Of a stretch of DNA of 22,948 bases, positions 1 to 6,258 are shown piece after piece. This DNA is from Scatonaster sp045598705. Lineage in GTDB: Bacteria; Bacillota; Clostridia; Saccharofermentanales; Saccharofermentanaceae. A program made the translations under genes and the position numbers. Positions within the stretch are counted from its first letter, which is position 1; each line of letters starts with the position of its first letter. The DNA lies in NCBI GenBank assembly GCA_045598705.1, contig JAZLMM010000060.1, positions 1 to 22,948 on the forward strand, read 5' to 3'. Below the pieces are notes generated by a model. The model saw only the letters and a program-made list of their open reading frames with translations. It did no database searches and was not told the origin of the DNA.

Positions 1-407
1 TCGAGGATCTTGTGTCTCCATGAGAATGCAGTCGGCATGGAGATACCGCACTCTTCCGAAGACTCTTTCAACGTCTTCTTGTCCAGCATGCACTTCAGGT
101 ATTTGACCCATGTACTCATTCTCTTTCTGGTTCCGGAAGTGATCGTATTGGAACCGGGGATGAAGGATTTCCCGCAATCCCGGCACAGGAAACGCTGGGT
201 GCCGTCTTTCCGTTTCCCGTTCCTGACTACATGGTCGCCTTTGCAATAGAGGCAGGAGAGGCTTTCGCCCATCCTTGTTTCGATAAGGAAGTCCTGGACG
301 GTCTCTTCCCGCACATCGACATCGTTCGATACCGTGGAATAGAACACGACACGGTCTCCAAACGGAAGCTTACGATATGCAGTTAGTACGTCCTTCAGTT
401 CTGACAT
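1..407 (-). CDS. IS1595-type transposase, N-terminal part (cut by window edge)
   Basis: Read on the minus strand from ATG at 407, the frame stays open to the window edge for 135 codons and begins MSELKDVLTAYRKLPFGDRV. It holds a zinc-ribbon with the pairs CLYC and CRDC separated by a basic NGKRKDGTQRF stretch, followed by a KSFIPGSNT segment and a helix-turn-helix-like ESSEECGISMPTAFSWRHK. This order (zinc ribbon, then HTH, then a DDE domain) is that of IS1595-family transposases; the DDE catalytic domain would lie beyond position 1, so activity cannot be judged. The start is supported by a well-formed promoter about 30 bp upstream. No terminal inverted repeat or target duplication was identified, so the element boundary between this gene and position 496 is unknown. 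Confidence 0.75.
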   Translation of the reverse strand, partial: MSELKDVLTAYRKLPFGDRVVFYSTVSNDVDVREETVQDFLIETRMGESLSCLYCKGDHVVRNGKRKDGTQRFLCRDCGKSFIPGSNTITSGTRKRMSTWVKYLKCMLDKKTLKESSEECGISMPTAFSWRHKIL

Positions 408-437
408 AACCCGACTCCATGTGAAATACTTGACTCC

Positions 438-466
438 ATTATACAGAACATCTGTTCGAACGCCAA
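438..466 (-). promoter_or_regulatory. Promoter of the transposase gene
   Basis: On the minus strand TTGGCG (466-461) and TATAAT (443-438) are separated by 17 bp, and the ATG at 407 follows 30 bp downstream. The -10 box is a perfect sigma-A consensus. The spacer contains a LexA-like box, annotated separately. Confidence 0.6.
445..458 (-). promoter_or_regulatory. LexA/DinR-like SOS box within the transposase promoter
   Basis: The minus strand reads CGAACAGATGTTCT, which matches the known Gram-positive LexA consensus CGAACRNRYGTTYC at 13 of 14 positions and contains an intact GAAC-N4-GTTC core. It sits in the spacer between the -35 and -10 boxes, where a bound repressor would block RNA polymerase. 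The match is seen directly; regulation by LexA is inferred. Confidence 0.55.
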
Positions 467-495
467 CCACTAAACTGAAATAAGCCTCTCAAATT

Positions 496-645
496 ATGAA
501 TACCGGTTTTCAGGTAGAAAAAATAGCGATACTTACAAGAGTGAAGAAAATAGCTTCTGAAGATGACTCATATATTGACCAGATCATTAACAAGGGTAAA
601 TCTGATAGTAATTTTCTTGTTCGCTATGTTGCATCTCGAGAATAG
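496..645 (+). pseudogene. Small orphan ORF, possible remnant
   Basis: ATG at 496 opens a 49-codon frame (MNTGFQVEKIAILTRVKKIA...NFLVRYVASRE) ending in TAG at 643-645. No Shine-Dalgarno sequence precedes it. The sequence is rich in alternating hydrophobic and charged residues, and its end (NFLVRYVASRE) resembles the second helix of a HEAT-type unit. It may therefore be a surviving piece of a larger helical-repeat gene, perhaps cut when the neighbouring transposase arrived. Too short to assign; it could also be a chance ORF. Confidence 0.3.
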
Positions 646-686
646 AAAGAGTGTCAACTGCTATATACGGATTAACCTTGCGTTTG

Positions 687-759
687 GGAAAAGTGGCGAA
701 ATTTGCACAAAAACCATGGAAAAAGTGTAAAAATGCGCTCGGATAGCGTTGAAAAAGTG
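687..759 (+). repeat. Three direct repeats at exact 32-bp period upstream of AAA gene 1
   Basis: The core GGAAAAAGTG occurs as GGAAAAGTG (687-695), GGAAAAAGTG (718-727) and GAAAAAGTG (751-759). The terminal GTG of the three copies ends at 695, 727 and 759, a spacing of exactly 32 bp each time, close to three helical turns. Copies 1 and 3 continue as GTGGCG. The third copy overlaps the -35 box of the promoter at 749-777. The placement is that of a cooperative operator or iteron cluster. Confidence 0.7.
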
Positions 760-777
760 GCGTGTTATCTTTATAAT
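749..777 (+). promoter_or_regulatory. Promoter of AAA/DUF4143 gene 1
   Basis: TTGAAA (749-754) and TATAAT (772-777) are separated by 17 bp. The expected start of transcription is near 784, giving a very short leader before the AAGGGAGGG ribosome binding site (about 785-793) and ATG 800. The -35 box is embedded in the third copy of the 32-bp-spaced repeat. Confidence 0.7.
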
Positions 778-799
778 CTTACCCAAGGGAGGGATTCTT

Positions 800-2137
800 A
801 TGCTTAGAAGACATTTGGAAACTGAATTGAACGAATGGATTGATAATGGTAAAAACGCCTTGCTCGTCAGCGGTGCTCGCCAGGTAGGCAAAACATACTT
901 AATCAGACACTGTTTGAAGACAAAAAAAGCGGATTACATTGAGATAAATTTCATCAAGAACCCCGAGCTTATTAGTGCATTTCGAAAAAGCAAGACTTCT
1001 ATGGATCTAAAGATTAGTCTTTCTGCGGCGTTAAACAGAAGCCTTACAGAAGGAAAGACCATTCTATTCTTAGATGAAGTTCAAGAATATAAGGATATTG
1101 TTACAAAAATCAAGTTCTGGGTAGATGACGGGAGTTTCAGATATATCATGAGCGGTTCACTTTTAGGAGTTGAACTAATTGATATTAGATCTGCACCTGT
1201 TGGATATTTGAATGAAATCACCATGTATCCTCTGGATTTTATCGAGTTTTTATTGGCTTGCGGCGTAAATGAAGAAGTAATTGAATATTTAAGAAAGTGC
1301 TTCCTTAATACCGAAGAAGTGCTTGATACTGTACACGACAAAATAATGGAACACTTCAGAAGATATCTGGTGGTAGGTGGAATGCCTGCATGTGTTAGTG
1401 AGTTCATAGCAAGTGGTGATATAAAAAAGGTATCTACAATACAGAAAAATGTTGTATTCGAATACAAAAGGGATTTTACAAAATATGAAGCAAGAGAAAA
1501 GAAGCTAATGCTTCAGGCTGTATACGATCTGATTCCTTCCGAATTATTAAAACAGAACAGGCGATTTAACTTGGCTGATATCAAAAAAGGCTTGAAGTTT
1601 GAGCGTGTTGAAGATAGCTTTTTATGGTTGAAAAGCGCTGGCGAGGCTATTTGTGTATACAATACAACTGAACCAAGAGTTGCATTAAACCAAAATGAAA
1701 AAAGCAGTCTTGTAAAGCTGTATCTATCTGATGTAGGGCTATTATCAGATATGTATGGATCAGCAATGAAGTTGGGTCTTCTTTCAGATAATGATTCAAT
1801 TAACTGTGGAGGAATATATGAAAATGCTGTAGCGCAGGAGTTATATGCTCATGGCTTTAATTTGTATTATTACAATAGCAAAAAACTTGGTGAATTGGAT
1901 TTTGTAATTGAATATAAGGGACATGTTCTACCGATAGAAGTGAAAAGCGGAAAAGATTATTACGTCCACTCGGCCCTAGATAACTGCTTGCAAAACGAAG
2001 AGTTTGATATAAAGGAAGCTATGGTCTTCTCCAATTACAACGTGTCAAGAGATGGAAAAAAGAAATATTATCCAATTTATATGGTTTCCTTCATTACTAA
2101 TGAAATTGACTTACCGATTCTACAACCGCTTTCATAA
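800..2137 (+). CDS. AAA ATPase with DUF4143 C-terminal domain (gene 1)
   Basis: This 445-residue protein has an N-terminal P-loop ATPase domain with Walker A GARQVGKT (residues 25-32) and Walker B TILFLDE (87-93). It is followed by the helical DUF4143-type region and a C-terminal nuclease-like segment ELDFVIEYKGHVLPIEVKSG (about 364-384), whose D...E-x-K spacing matches the PD-(D/E)xK fold seen at the end of this family. Proteins of this family are widespread in anaerobes, and their cellular role is not established. The start at 800 is chosen because a strong GGGAGGG site lies 7 bp upstream; an in-frame TTG at 749 lies inside the promoter and cannot be used. Unlike the core genes it is AT-rich, which fits horizontal transfer. 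It is not in an operon. The phased repeats overlapping its promoter suggest autoregulation. Confidence 0.88.
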   Translation: MLRRHLETELNEWIDNGKNALLVSGARQVGKTYLIRHCLKTKKADYIEINFIKNPELISAFRKSKTSMDLKISLSAALNRSLTEGKTILFLDEVQEYKDIVTKIKFWVDDGSFRYIMSGSLLGVELIDIRSAPVGYLNEITMYPLDFIEFLLACGVNEEVIEYLRKCFLNTEEVLDTVHDKIMEHFRRYLVVGGMPACVSEFIASGDIKKVSTIQKNVVFEYKRDFTKYEAREKKLMLQAVYDLIPSELLKQNRRFNLADIKKGLKFERVEDSFLWLKSAGEAICVYNTTEPRVALNQNEKSSLVKLYLSDVGLLSDMYGSAMKLGLLSDNDSINCGGIYENAVAQELYAHGFNLYYYNSKKLGELDFVIEYKGHVLPIEVKSGKDYYVHSALDNCLQNEEFDIKEAMVFSNYNVSRDGKKKYYPIYMVSFITNEIDLPILQPLS

Positions 2138-2312
2138 GTGGAATTGTGTGAATCACTGATTCTAATACCACTGACTACATTTAAGGACATCTTGGGAGTA
2201 TAATAACGGTTCATCACGGAAATTTGGGGAATAAATAGTTTAAAGCATTGAAAGAGGAACAAAAGAGTTCTAATGTTTTAGTTACCACACAAAAACAAAG
2301 GAAAGAACTCAA

Positions 2313-2689
2313 ATGCTCCTCGATAGAAATAATACTAGTATTAACCTAACTTGCCAACAGTATATTTGTGATGAATTCAAAACTAATGAGAATATACTCA
2401 AACTGTATTAGGCTATAAAGATGAATATGGTATTGAGCAGTGGCACTGCTTAGGGGTAGACCGACGAGCGTTGAGCCTTATATATGATGAACTGAAGGGG
2501 TTGATTGATTATTTCATCTTGTATAATGAGACCAATTCAAAAGCTGAAGTGATTCCAATAGAAATGATCCCTTCATATCTAAATAAACAAACGCGCAAAT
2601 ATGATTTCTATCCTCGAGAGGGTGCAGGAGAGATTCGAATTGGATGCTCTGATACAATTGAACCATTCAGATTTGGAGGACTATTATGA
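2313..2689 (+). pseudogene. Frameshifted small gene of unknown function
   Basis: ATG 2313 follows an AAAGGAAAG ribosome binding site and opens 32 codons (MLLDRNNTSINLTCQQYICD...ILKLY) that stop at TAG 2409-2411. The adjacent frame, open from 2390, continues as GYKDEYGIEQWHCLGVDRR and runs to TGA at 2687-2689. Joining the two frames near 2400-2411 gives one protein of about 125 residues, so a single frameshift is the simplest reading. Alternatively the downstream part starts at TTG 2471. The family is not recognised. The stop overlaps the ATG of the next ORF (ATGA), so the pair was probably translationally coupled. The 175 bp between this gene and the AAA gene contain no further gene. Confidence 0.45.
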
Positions 2690-2880
2690 AGTATCCTTCA
2701 ATCTGCATAAATGAAGTACATGGAGAAAGAAATGACCGAAAAAACGGTCTCTTCCGGAAAGCTGTTCGGGTGAATACATCATTATGTACAACAATCGCAA
2801 AAAACTCTGAAAACATTGCAATAACGGCGTTTGTAACACTGTTACAACCCTGTTTGGAAGAGTTGAGAGAGCTTATATAA
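2686..2880 (+). CDS. Small hypothetical protein coupled to the preceding broken gene
   Basis: A 64-codon ORF starts at ATG 2686, overlapping the previous stop as ATGA and preceded by GGAGG at about 2673-2677. It begins MKYPSICINEVHGERNDRKN, has no recognised motif, and ends in a hydrophobic helix-like tail (AITAFVTLLQPCLEELRELI). It ends 8 bp before the stop of the convergent AAA gene. It may be intact, or a truncated remnant of a longer protein; function unknown. Confidence 0.4.
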   Translation: MKYPSICINEVHGERNDRKNGLFRKAVRVNTSLCTTIAKNSENIAITAFVTLLQPCLEELRELI

Positions 2881-2888
2881 ATCTCCTG

Positions 2889-4241
2889 TTAAGATTGCAG
2901 GAATTGAGCCATATATATAGGAAAGCATTCAATCTCCTGATCTCTTTGGTAATCCTTTGTATAGATCAAGTACTGGTTTTGGATTCTGGCTGAATACTTT
3001 TTTCCAAAAGCATCTATCGACGGGTGCTTTTTATAACCAGAACTCTTTACCTCTATAGGACTCACTTTGTGCTTTTCGGCGATAAGAAAATCTATTCCAT
3101 AATTATGTCTCGAGGCTTCATTCAGAAAGGTATGGTAATAGAGCTCATGTCCATTTGTCGCCAAAGTCTGAGCTACCATATTCTCGTACATATAACCTAG
3201 ATTTGCTTGGAGTTTGTCATTCAAAAGCCGTACATATATGTCATTATCCGTAAAGTCTTTGTCTTTAAAACCCAGCGTCGTAAATAAGCCTGTATCACTG
3301 GCGAACAATTTAAATCTTTCAAGATCTTTGTTTGTTGCCAGACCAACACTAGGATCATTAGCGTGATAGGCTATCAAGACAGTCTTGGATGATTCCAATT
3401 CAGAAATCTTCTCAAGGATATCTGCTGCCCTACTTCCGGAAAGTACACTGGATACTTGGTATCTTGATGCATTGCCCATAAGCTGAGCTGGAATAGCATC
3501 AAAAAGAGAAGATAGCTTTCCTGATGGGTCTATTTTACGTAGGTCTGCTTCGTACAATGAAAGAATATCTCTCTTTACCTGATCCACTTTTCTGAAATCA
3601 TTTGTTTCAATATAGCTCATAACAGCCTGCGGCATACCGCCTATTAGCATATACAAACGATAGTCTCTCATAAGAAGTCTGTGAGATGCCTGCCCAGCAG
3701 CTTTTCGTTCTGTGAAAAGCTGCTGCAATAGCGGAATAGTTACTGTATCGCCTAAAGCCCACTTGAATTCTTCAAAATCCATTGGGAACATGGTAATCTT
3801 CCGCTCTTCGCTCGGGATAAGTATATCTTTTACGTTCTTGCGAATAGAAATAAGAGAACCAGTTTCAATGTAATCGTATCTGCCATCTTTAACGAGTGCT
3901 TTTATGGCTGAACGTGCCTTGGGGCAAAGCTGAACTTCATCAAAAATGATGAGTGAATGTCGTTCGACTAAGCTTATATGATACTGAAGTTGCAGTTGTA
4001 AGAATAAATAATTAAGGTCAGACAAATCGTCGAATAGTGCCTTTGTCTCCGGCGATGCCAAGAAAAAGTCTATAAGTATGTAGCTGTCATACTCGTTCTT
4101 AGCGAATTCTTCAACCACTGTAGATTTGCCGACACGTCTTGCACCTTCAATTAAAAGTGCAGTTTTTCCCGCGGATTCAGCTTTCCATGCCAATAATTTA
4201 TCGTATATCTTCCTTTTGAAAACCATATCGAACAGCCACAT
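2889..4241 (-). CDS. AAA ATPase with DUF4143 C-terminal domain (gene 2)
   Basis: A 450-residue protein of the same broad family as the ATPase at 800-2137 but clearly diverged from it. Walker A is GARRVGKS (residues 33-40), Walker B is HSLIIFDEVQ, and the C-terminal part carries YGIDFLIAEKHKVSPIEVKS, again with D...E-x-K nuclease-like spacing. Known family members have no agreed function. The start is uncertain: ATG 4241 gives MWLFDMVFKRKIYDKLLAWK, while ATG 4226 gives MVFKRKIYDKLLAW, which looks more like the usual family N-terminus. Neither has a good Shine-Dalgarno sequence. The predicted transcript begins only about 14 nt before 4241, so translation may be near-leaderless. The ATG at 4241 lies immediately beside one copy of the 33-bp-spaced repeats upstream. 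Confidence 0.87.
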   Translation of the reverse strand: MWLFDMVFKRKIYDKLLAWKAESAGKTALLIEGARRVGKSTVVEEFAKNEYDSYILIDFFLASPETKALFDDLSDLNYLFLQLQLQYHISLVERHSLIIFDEVQLCPKARSAIKALVKDGRYDYIETGSLISIRKNVKDILIPSEERKITMFPMDFEEFKWALGDTVTIPLLQQLFTERKAAGQASHRLLMRDYRLYMLIGGMPQAVMSYIETNDFRKVDQVKRDILSLYEADLRKIDPSGKLSSLFDAIPAQLMGNASRYQVSSVLSGSRAADILEKISELESSKTVLIAYHANDPSVGLATNKDLERFKLFASDTGLFTTLGFKDKDFTDNDIYVRLLNDKLQANLGYMYENMVAQTLATNGHELYYHTFLNEASRHNYGIDFLIAEKHKVSPIEVKSSGYKKHPSIDAFGKKYSARIQNQYLIYTKDYQRDQEIECFPIYMAQFLQS

Positions 4242-4245
4242 TTTA

Positions 4246-4320
4246 CAAAATCGTTAGTTTGATTCTACCCAATTTCTGCAAAATCGTCAATTCTATTGTT
4301 GCCAAATCCTTCAAAATCGT
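4246..4320 (-). repeat. Three direct repeats at exact 33-bp period upstream of AAA gene 2
   Basis: In the gene's orientation the identical 9-mer ACGATTTTG occurs at 4320-4312, 4287-4279 and 4254-4246, an exact 33-bp spacing both times. Similarity extends beyond the core: each copy is followed after a few bases by an A/T-rich stretch ending in TGG. The middle copy forms part of the -35 box (TTGACG) and the proximal copy covers the predicted start of transcription and abuts the ATG at 4241. Core sequence differs from the repeats in front of AAA gene 1, but copy number, spacing and placement are the same. Confidence 0.75.
4262..4290 (-). promoter_or_regulatory. Promoter of AAA/DUF4143 gene 2
   Basis: On the minus strand TTGACG (4290-4285) and TAGAAT (4267-4262) are separated by 17 bp, close to the sigma-A consensus. 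The -35 box overlaps the middle copy of the 33-bp-spaced repeat, and the start of transcription is expected near 4255. Confidence 0.7.
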
Positions 4321-4329
4321 TAATTTTGT

Positions 4330-4671
4330 TCATGCGACGCTGTCCTTAAGCCTGTCGAATGCTTCTTTTGCAGTTGCTCTTACGGTCGGGTCGTTATCTC
4401 CAAACGCAAGTTTCTTAACATATTCCTCACAGTGCTTCGCGTGAATATCTGCTGCTGCGGTAGCTGCGCTTGCTCTGACTATAGGATCGGAATCTCGTAA
4501 TAGCGGGATCAAGGCCATGCCGGAGTCATAGGTTGGAATCATGCCGAGTGTCATTGCTACGGTAACTCTTACTTCCGGATCAGGATGATCACTGTATTTG
4601 AGTACCGCACTGAGTTTTTACTTGTTTCCGAGCTTTATAATCTTATCTTTCAATGCCTCCGAAGATGCCAT
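4330..4671 (-). pseudogene. HEAT-repeat protein interrupted by an in-frame stop
   Basis: The minus strand from ATG 4671 reads MASSEALKDKIIKLGNK, then TAA at 4620-4618. The same frame then continues without shift as KLSAVLKYSDHPDPEVRVTV to TGA at 4332-4330. Three HEAT units are visible, each with the typical D-P-x-V-R turn: HPDPEVRVTVAMTLG, DSDPIVRASAATAAA and DNDPTVRATAKEAFD. The whole would be about 113 residues. HEAT repeats form protein-binding helical scaffolds. A second ATG in frame lies at 4701. A restart at ATG 4554 could still produce the last two units. The gene lies directly upstream of AAA gene 2 in the same direction, but that ATPase has its own promoter. Confidence 0.65.
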
Positions 4672-4744
4672 TTTTCCTAAAGAGAATGGAAGAATCTCCA
4701 TAACGAACCCACGGAATCTAAACAACTTATCTGAATCCTAATTT

Positions 4745-4777
4745 GATGCTCGGTTCGTATTTTTAGAACCGAACATC
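4745..4777. other. Stem-loop in a gene-free stretch
   Basis: GATGCTCGGTTC (4745-4756) and GAACCGAACATC (4766-4777) pair over 12 bp with one mismatch around a 9-nt loop. On the plus strand it is followed by TTTAATTCTT, a weak T-tract, so it may be an intrinsic terminator left from a lost upstream gene. The surrounding 4702-4880 holds no ORF. Confidence 0.5.
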
Positions 4778-4914
4778 TTTAATTCTTGCTACTTTATACC
4801 AAGACAACTACGACTCATAAGTGATGAACATTTGAAATTCGTTAGACAAGGTGTGTGCATTTTGACGCGATTTGAGTTAGAATAATTCAAAACTATGAAA
4901 GGATGTACTGATTC

Positions 4915-5187
4915 ATGAGTGATGAAGAAAGAAAAGTAATTAAGCATATTGTGAAGATTGATAATATGGAAGTCAAAGTCGCCAAGAAGCGTGTCACAAG
5001 CGCTAAATTGATTGAGTCAGGAATTCTTTCCCCTGATGATGCAGATATGGATAAAAGAGCTAGGCAGGCTGTTAGCAGTGCAAAAAGAAGGGCTAAAGTA
5101 TGTAATAAGCCATTAGCCGTATACGATAAGGATACAAAGACACCTTTGCTGGTTGATTCGGATGGAAAGCGGGTAAAGATTGGATAA
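4915..5187 (+). CDS. Small basic protein, probable antitoxin of a decayed zeta-type pair
   Basis: A 90-residue, Lys-rich protein starting at ATG 4915 behind AAAGGATG. It opens MSDEERKVIKHIVKIDNMEV and contains the Asp-rich stretch SPDDADMDKRARQAV and a C-terminal DSDGKRVKIG. No catalytic motif or membrane segment is visible. Its stop overlaps the beginning of a frame that encodes a zeta-toxin-like P-loop, and small genes in this position ahead of zeta-family kinases are usually antitoxins. The assignment rests on this context rather than on a recognised domain. The partner is broken (next entry), so this may be an orphan antitoxin. Confidence 0.5.
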   Translation: MSDEERKVIKHIVKIDNMEVKVAKKRVTSAKLIESGILSPDDADMDKRARQAVSSAKRRAKVCNKPLAVYDKDTKTPLLVDSDGKRVKIG

Positions 5188-5709
5188 CGCTTCAAAAAAA
5201 CCGATGCTCTTGTGTTTTGCCGGCCCTAATGGATCTGGCAAGAGTACGATAACACTGATATTCCCTACAGAATCGTTCGTAAACACAAAGATAGCATTAC
5301 GATTTTTCCCAATGAGTATTGGGATGAGGAAGACATTATCGCATTGATTACGGGAACATATTCACAAAGATACATACCGTGAGAGAGAATCTCGATGATG
5401 ACACCATACGGTCCGTCAGCCGAGTATCCGAACAATATGGTCATGGTACGTCACATTATTCAATTTCGGTCACGTATGTGAAGAACAAACAGGGTTGAGA
5501 CAAAACGTGAGTTTTTTGAGAAAGACAACTCCAGTTTTGTCGATTCTGAGGGCAATCATATAGAAGTATATATAGAATGCGTCGATATAGATAATCCCTG
5601 GCTTCGAGCTTCCAAAATTTCTTTGACTTTAATTTGTCTCATATTAAAAGCCCCTTTCAACTTATTTGGCTCTTCACGTTTTCTTGGGAAATGGAGATCT
5701 TTTTGTTAG
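5180..5709 (+). pseudogene. Decayed zeta-toxin-like P-loop gene and attached fragments
   Basis: A frame from TTG 5180 (or ATG 5204), overlapping the previous gene, encodes MLLCFAGPNGSGKSTIT. This contains the Walker A motif GPNGSGKST in the setting typical of zeta-toxin/UDP-N-acetylglucosamine kinase proteins. The expected continuation is lost: the frame soon reads unrelated sequence and stops at about 5357. Other frames then carry protein-like pieces, such as SITIFPNEYWDEEDIIALIT ending at 5381, DDDTIRSVSRVSEQYGHGTS ending near 5498, and DNSSFVDSEGNHIEVYIECV, with the last frame open to 5709. These look like remnants of one or two other genes broken by indels; their family is not recognised. 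Confidence 0.5.
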
Positions 5710-5746
5710 GCAAGAAATGTTCCTTGTTTCTTCCAGACAAGACCGT

Positions 5747-6093
5747 TTCCGACTGGAATGAACAAATGTCGCTGTAGTCGGAACATCCAGGAGCATTTTT
5801 CACGCTGCTTTCCGACTGAAACTAGAAAACTTCATCCAGTCGGAAGGAATTGAACACTCGAAGCCTCCAGTTTCCGACTGCAGGAAGAAACCTCATTTCA
5901 GTCGGAAAGATTTGAACTCTTGGAGACTTCGGTTTCCGACTGTAGGAAGAAACCACATTTCAGTCGGAAGCCGCCTCCTCTTTGGGGACGTTTCTTTCCG
6001 ACTTTTCGGCAGTTTTCTCTTTCAGTCGGAATCCACGCTCGCATCGGCATGTTTTCCTTCCGACCAGTAAAAGAAACTGAATTCTAGTCGGAA
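5747..6093. repeat. Six-unit 62-bp array of inverted 9-mers
   Basis: Each unit has TTCCGACTG, 18 bp of variable sequence, then its reverse complement CAGTCGGAA, followed by 26 bp of linker. Units span 5747-5783, 5810-5845, 5872-5907, 5934-5969, 5996-6031 and 6058-6093; the right arms end exactly 62 bp apart five times in a row. Arms are nearly invariant, with changes in the first and last units (TAGTCGGAA) and in the left arms of units 5 and 6. The inner segments of units 3 and 4 are almost the same (yAGGAAGAAACC), and linkers 2/3 and 5/6 resemble each other, so the array grew by duplication and the arms are being conserved. No ORF runs through it. It lies just upstream of the promoter at 6196. 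Confidence 0.85.
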
Positions 6094-6195
6094 AAAGCAC
6101 TCGCATCTGTGTTCGATTCGCGTATATTCGTTGGTCTTCCCGCGGTCATTTCGGGGTCAATCTGTGGCTTCAGATTGGTCAAGAACCGCTGATTT

Positions 6196-6224
6196 TTGCA
6201 TATTTCGGCCATTTATGGTAGAAT
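6196..6224 (+). promoter_or_regulatory. Promoter of the 3D-domain protein and RNase J genes
   Basis: TTGCAT (6196-6201) and TAGAAT (6219-6224) are separated by 17 bp, 34 bp before the chosen start codon at 6259. The predicted transcript starts near 6231, which rules out the longer reading frames starting at 6196. Confidence 0.65.
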
Positions 6225-6258
6225 ACTCAAAATTATGTTTAATAGAGGGGAGTTAATT

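Noticed and set aside
749..799. Longer N-terminus for AAA gene 1 (start at 749)
   Set aside because: The extension lies over the promoter and its -10 box, and a strong ribosome binding site precedes ATG 800.
2208..2236. Possible insertion-sequence end (GGTTCATCACGG...TTTGGGGA)
   Set aside because: It recalls terminal repeats of some IS families, but no matching inverted copy or transposase was found nearby.
2884..2902. Terminator between convergent genes (TCCTG...CAGGA)
   Set aside because: The stem is only 5 bp and no T-tract follows on either strand.
5747..6093. CRISPR array
   Set aside because: Period and palindromic ends look CRISPR-like (36-bp unit, 26-bp linker), but the inside of the supposed repeat varies strongly between units, some linkers are related to each other, and no cas gene is present.
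6196..6258. Longer start for the 3D-domain protein
   Set aside because: Positions 6196-6224 form the promoter, and AGAGGGGAG directly precedes TTG 6259.
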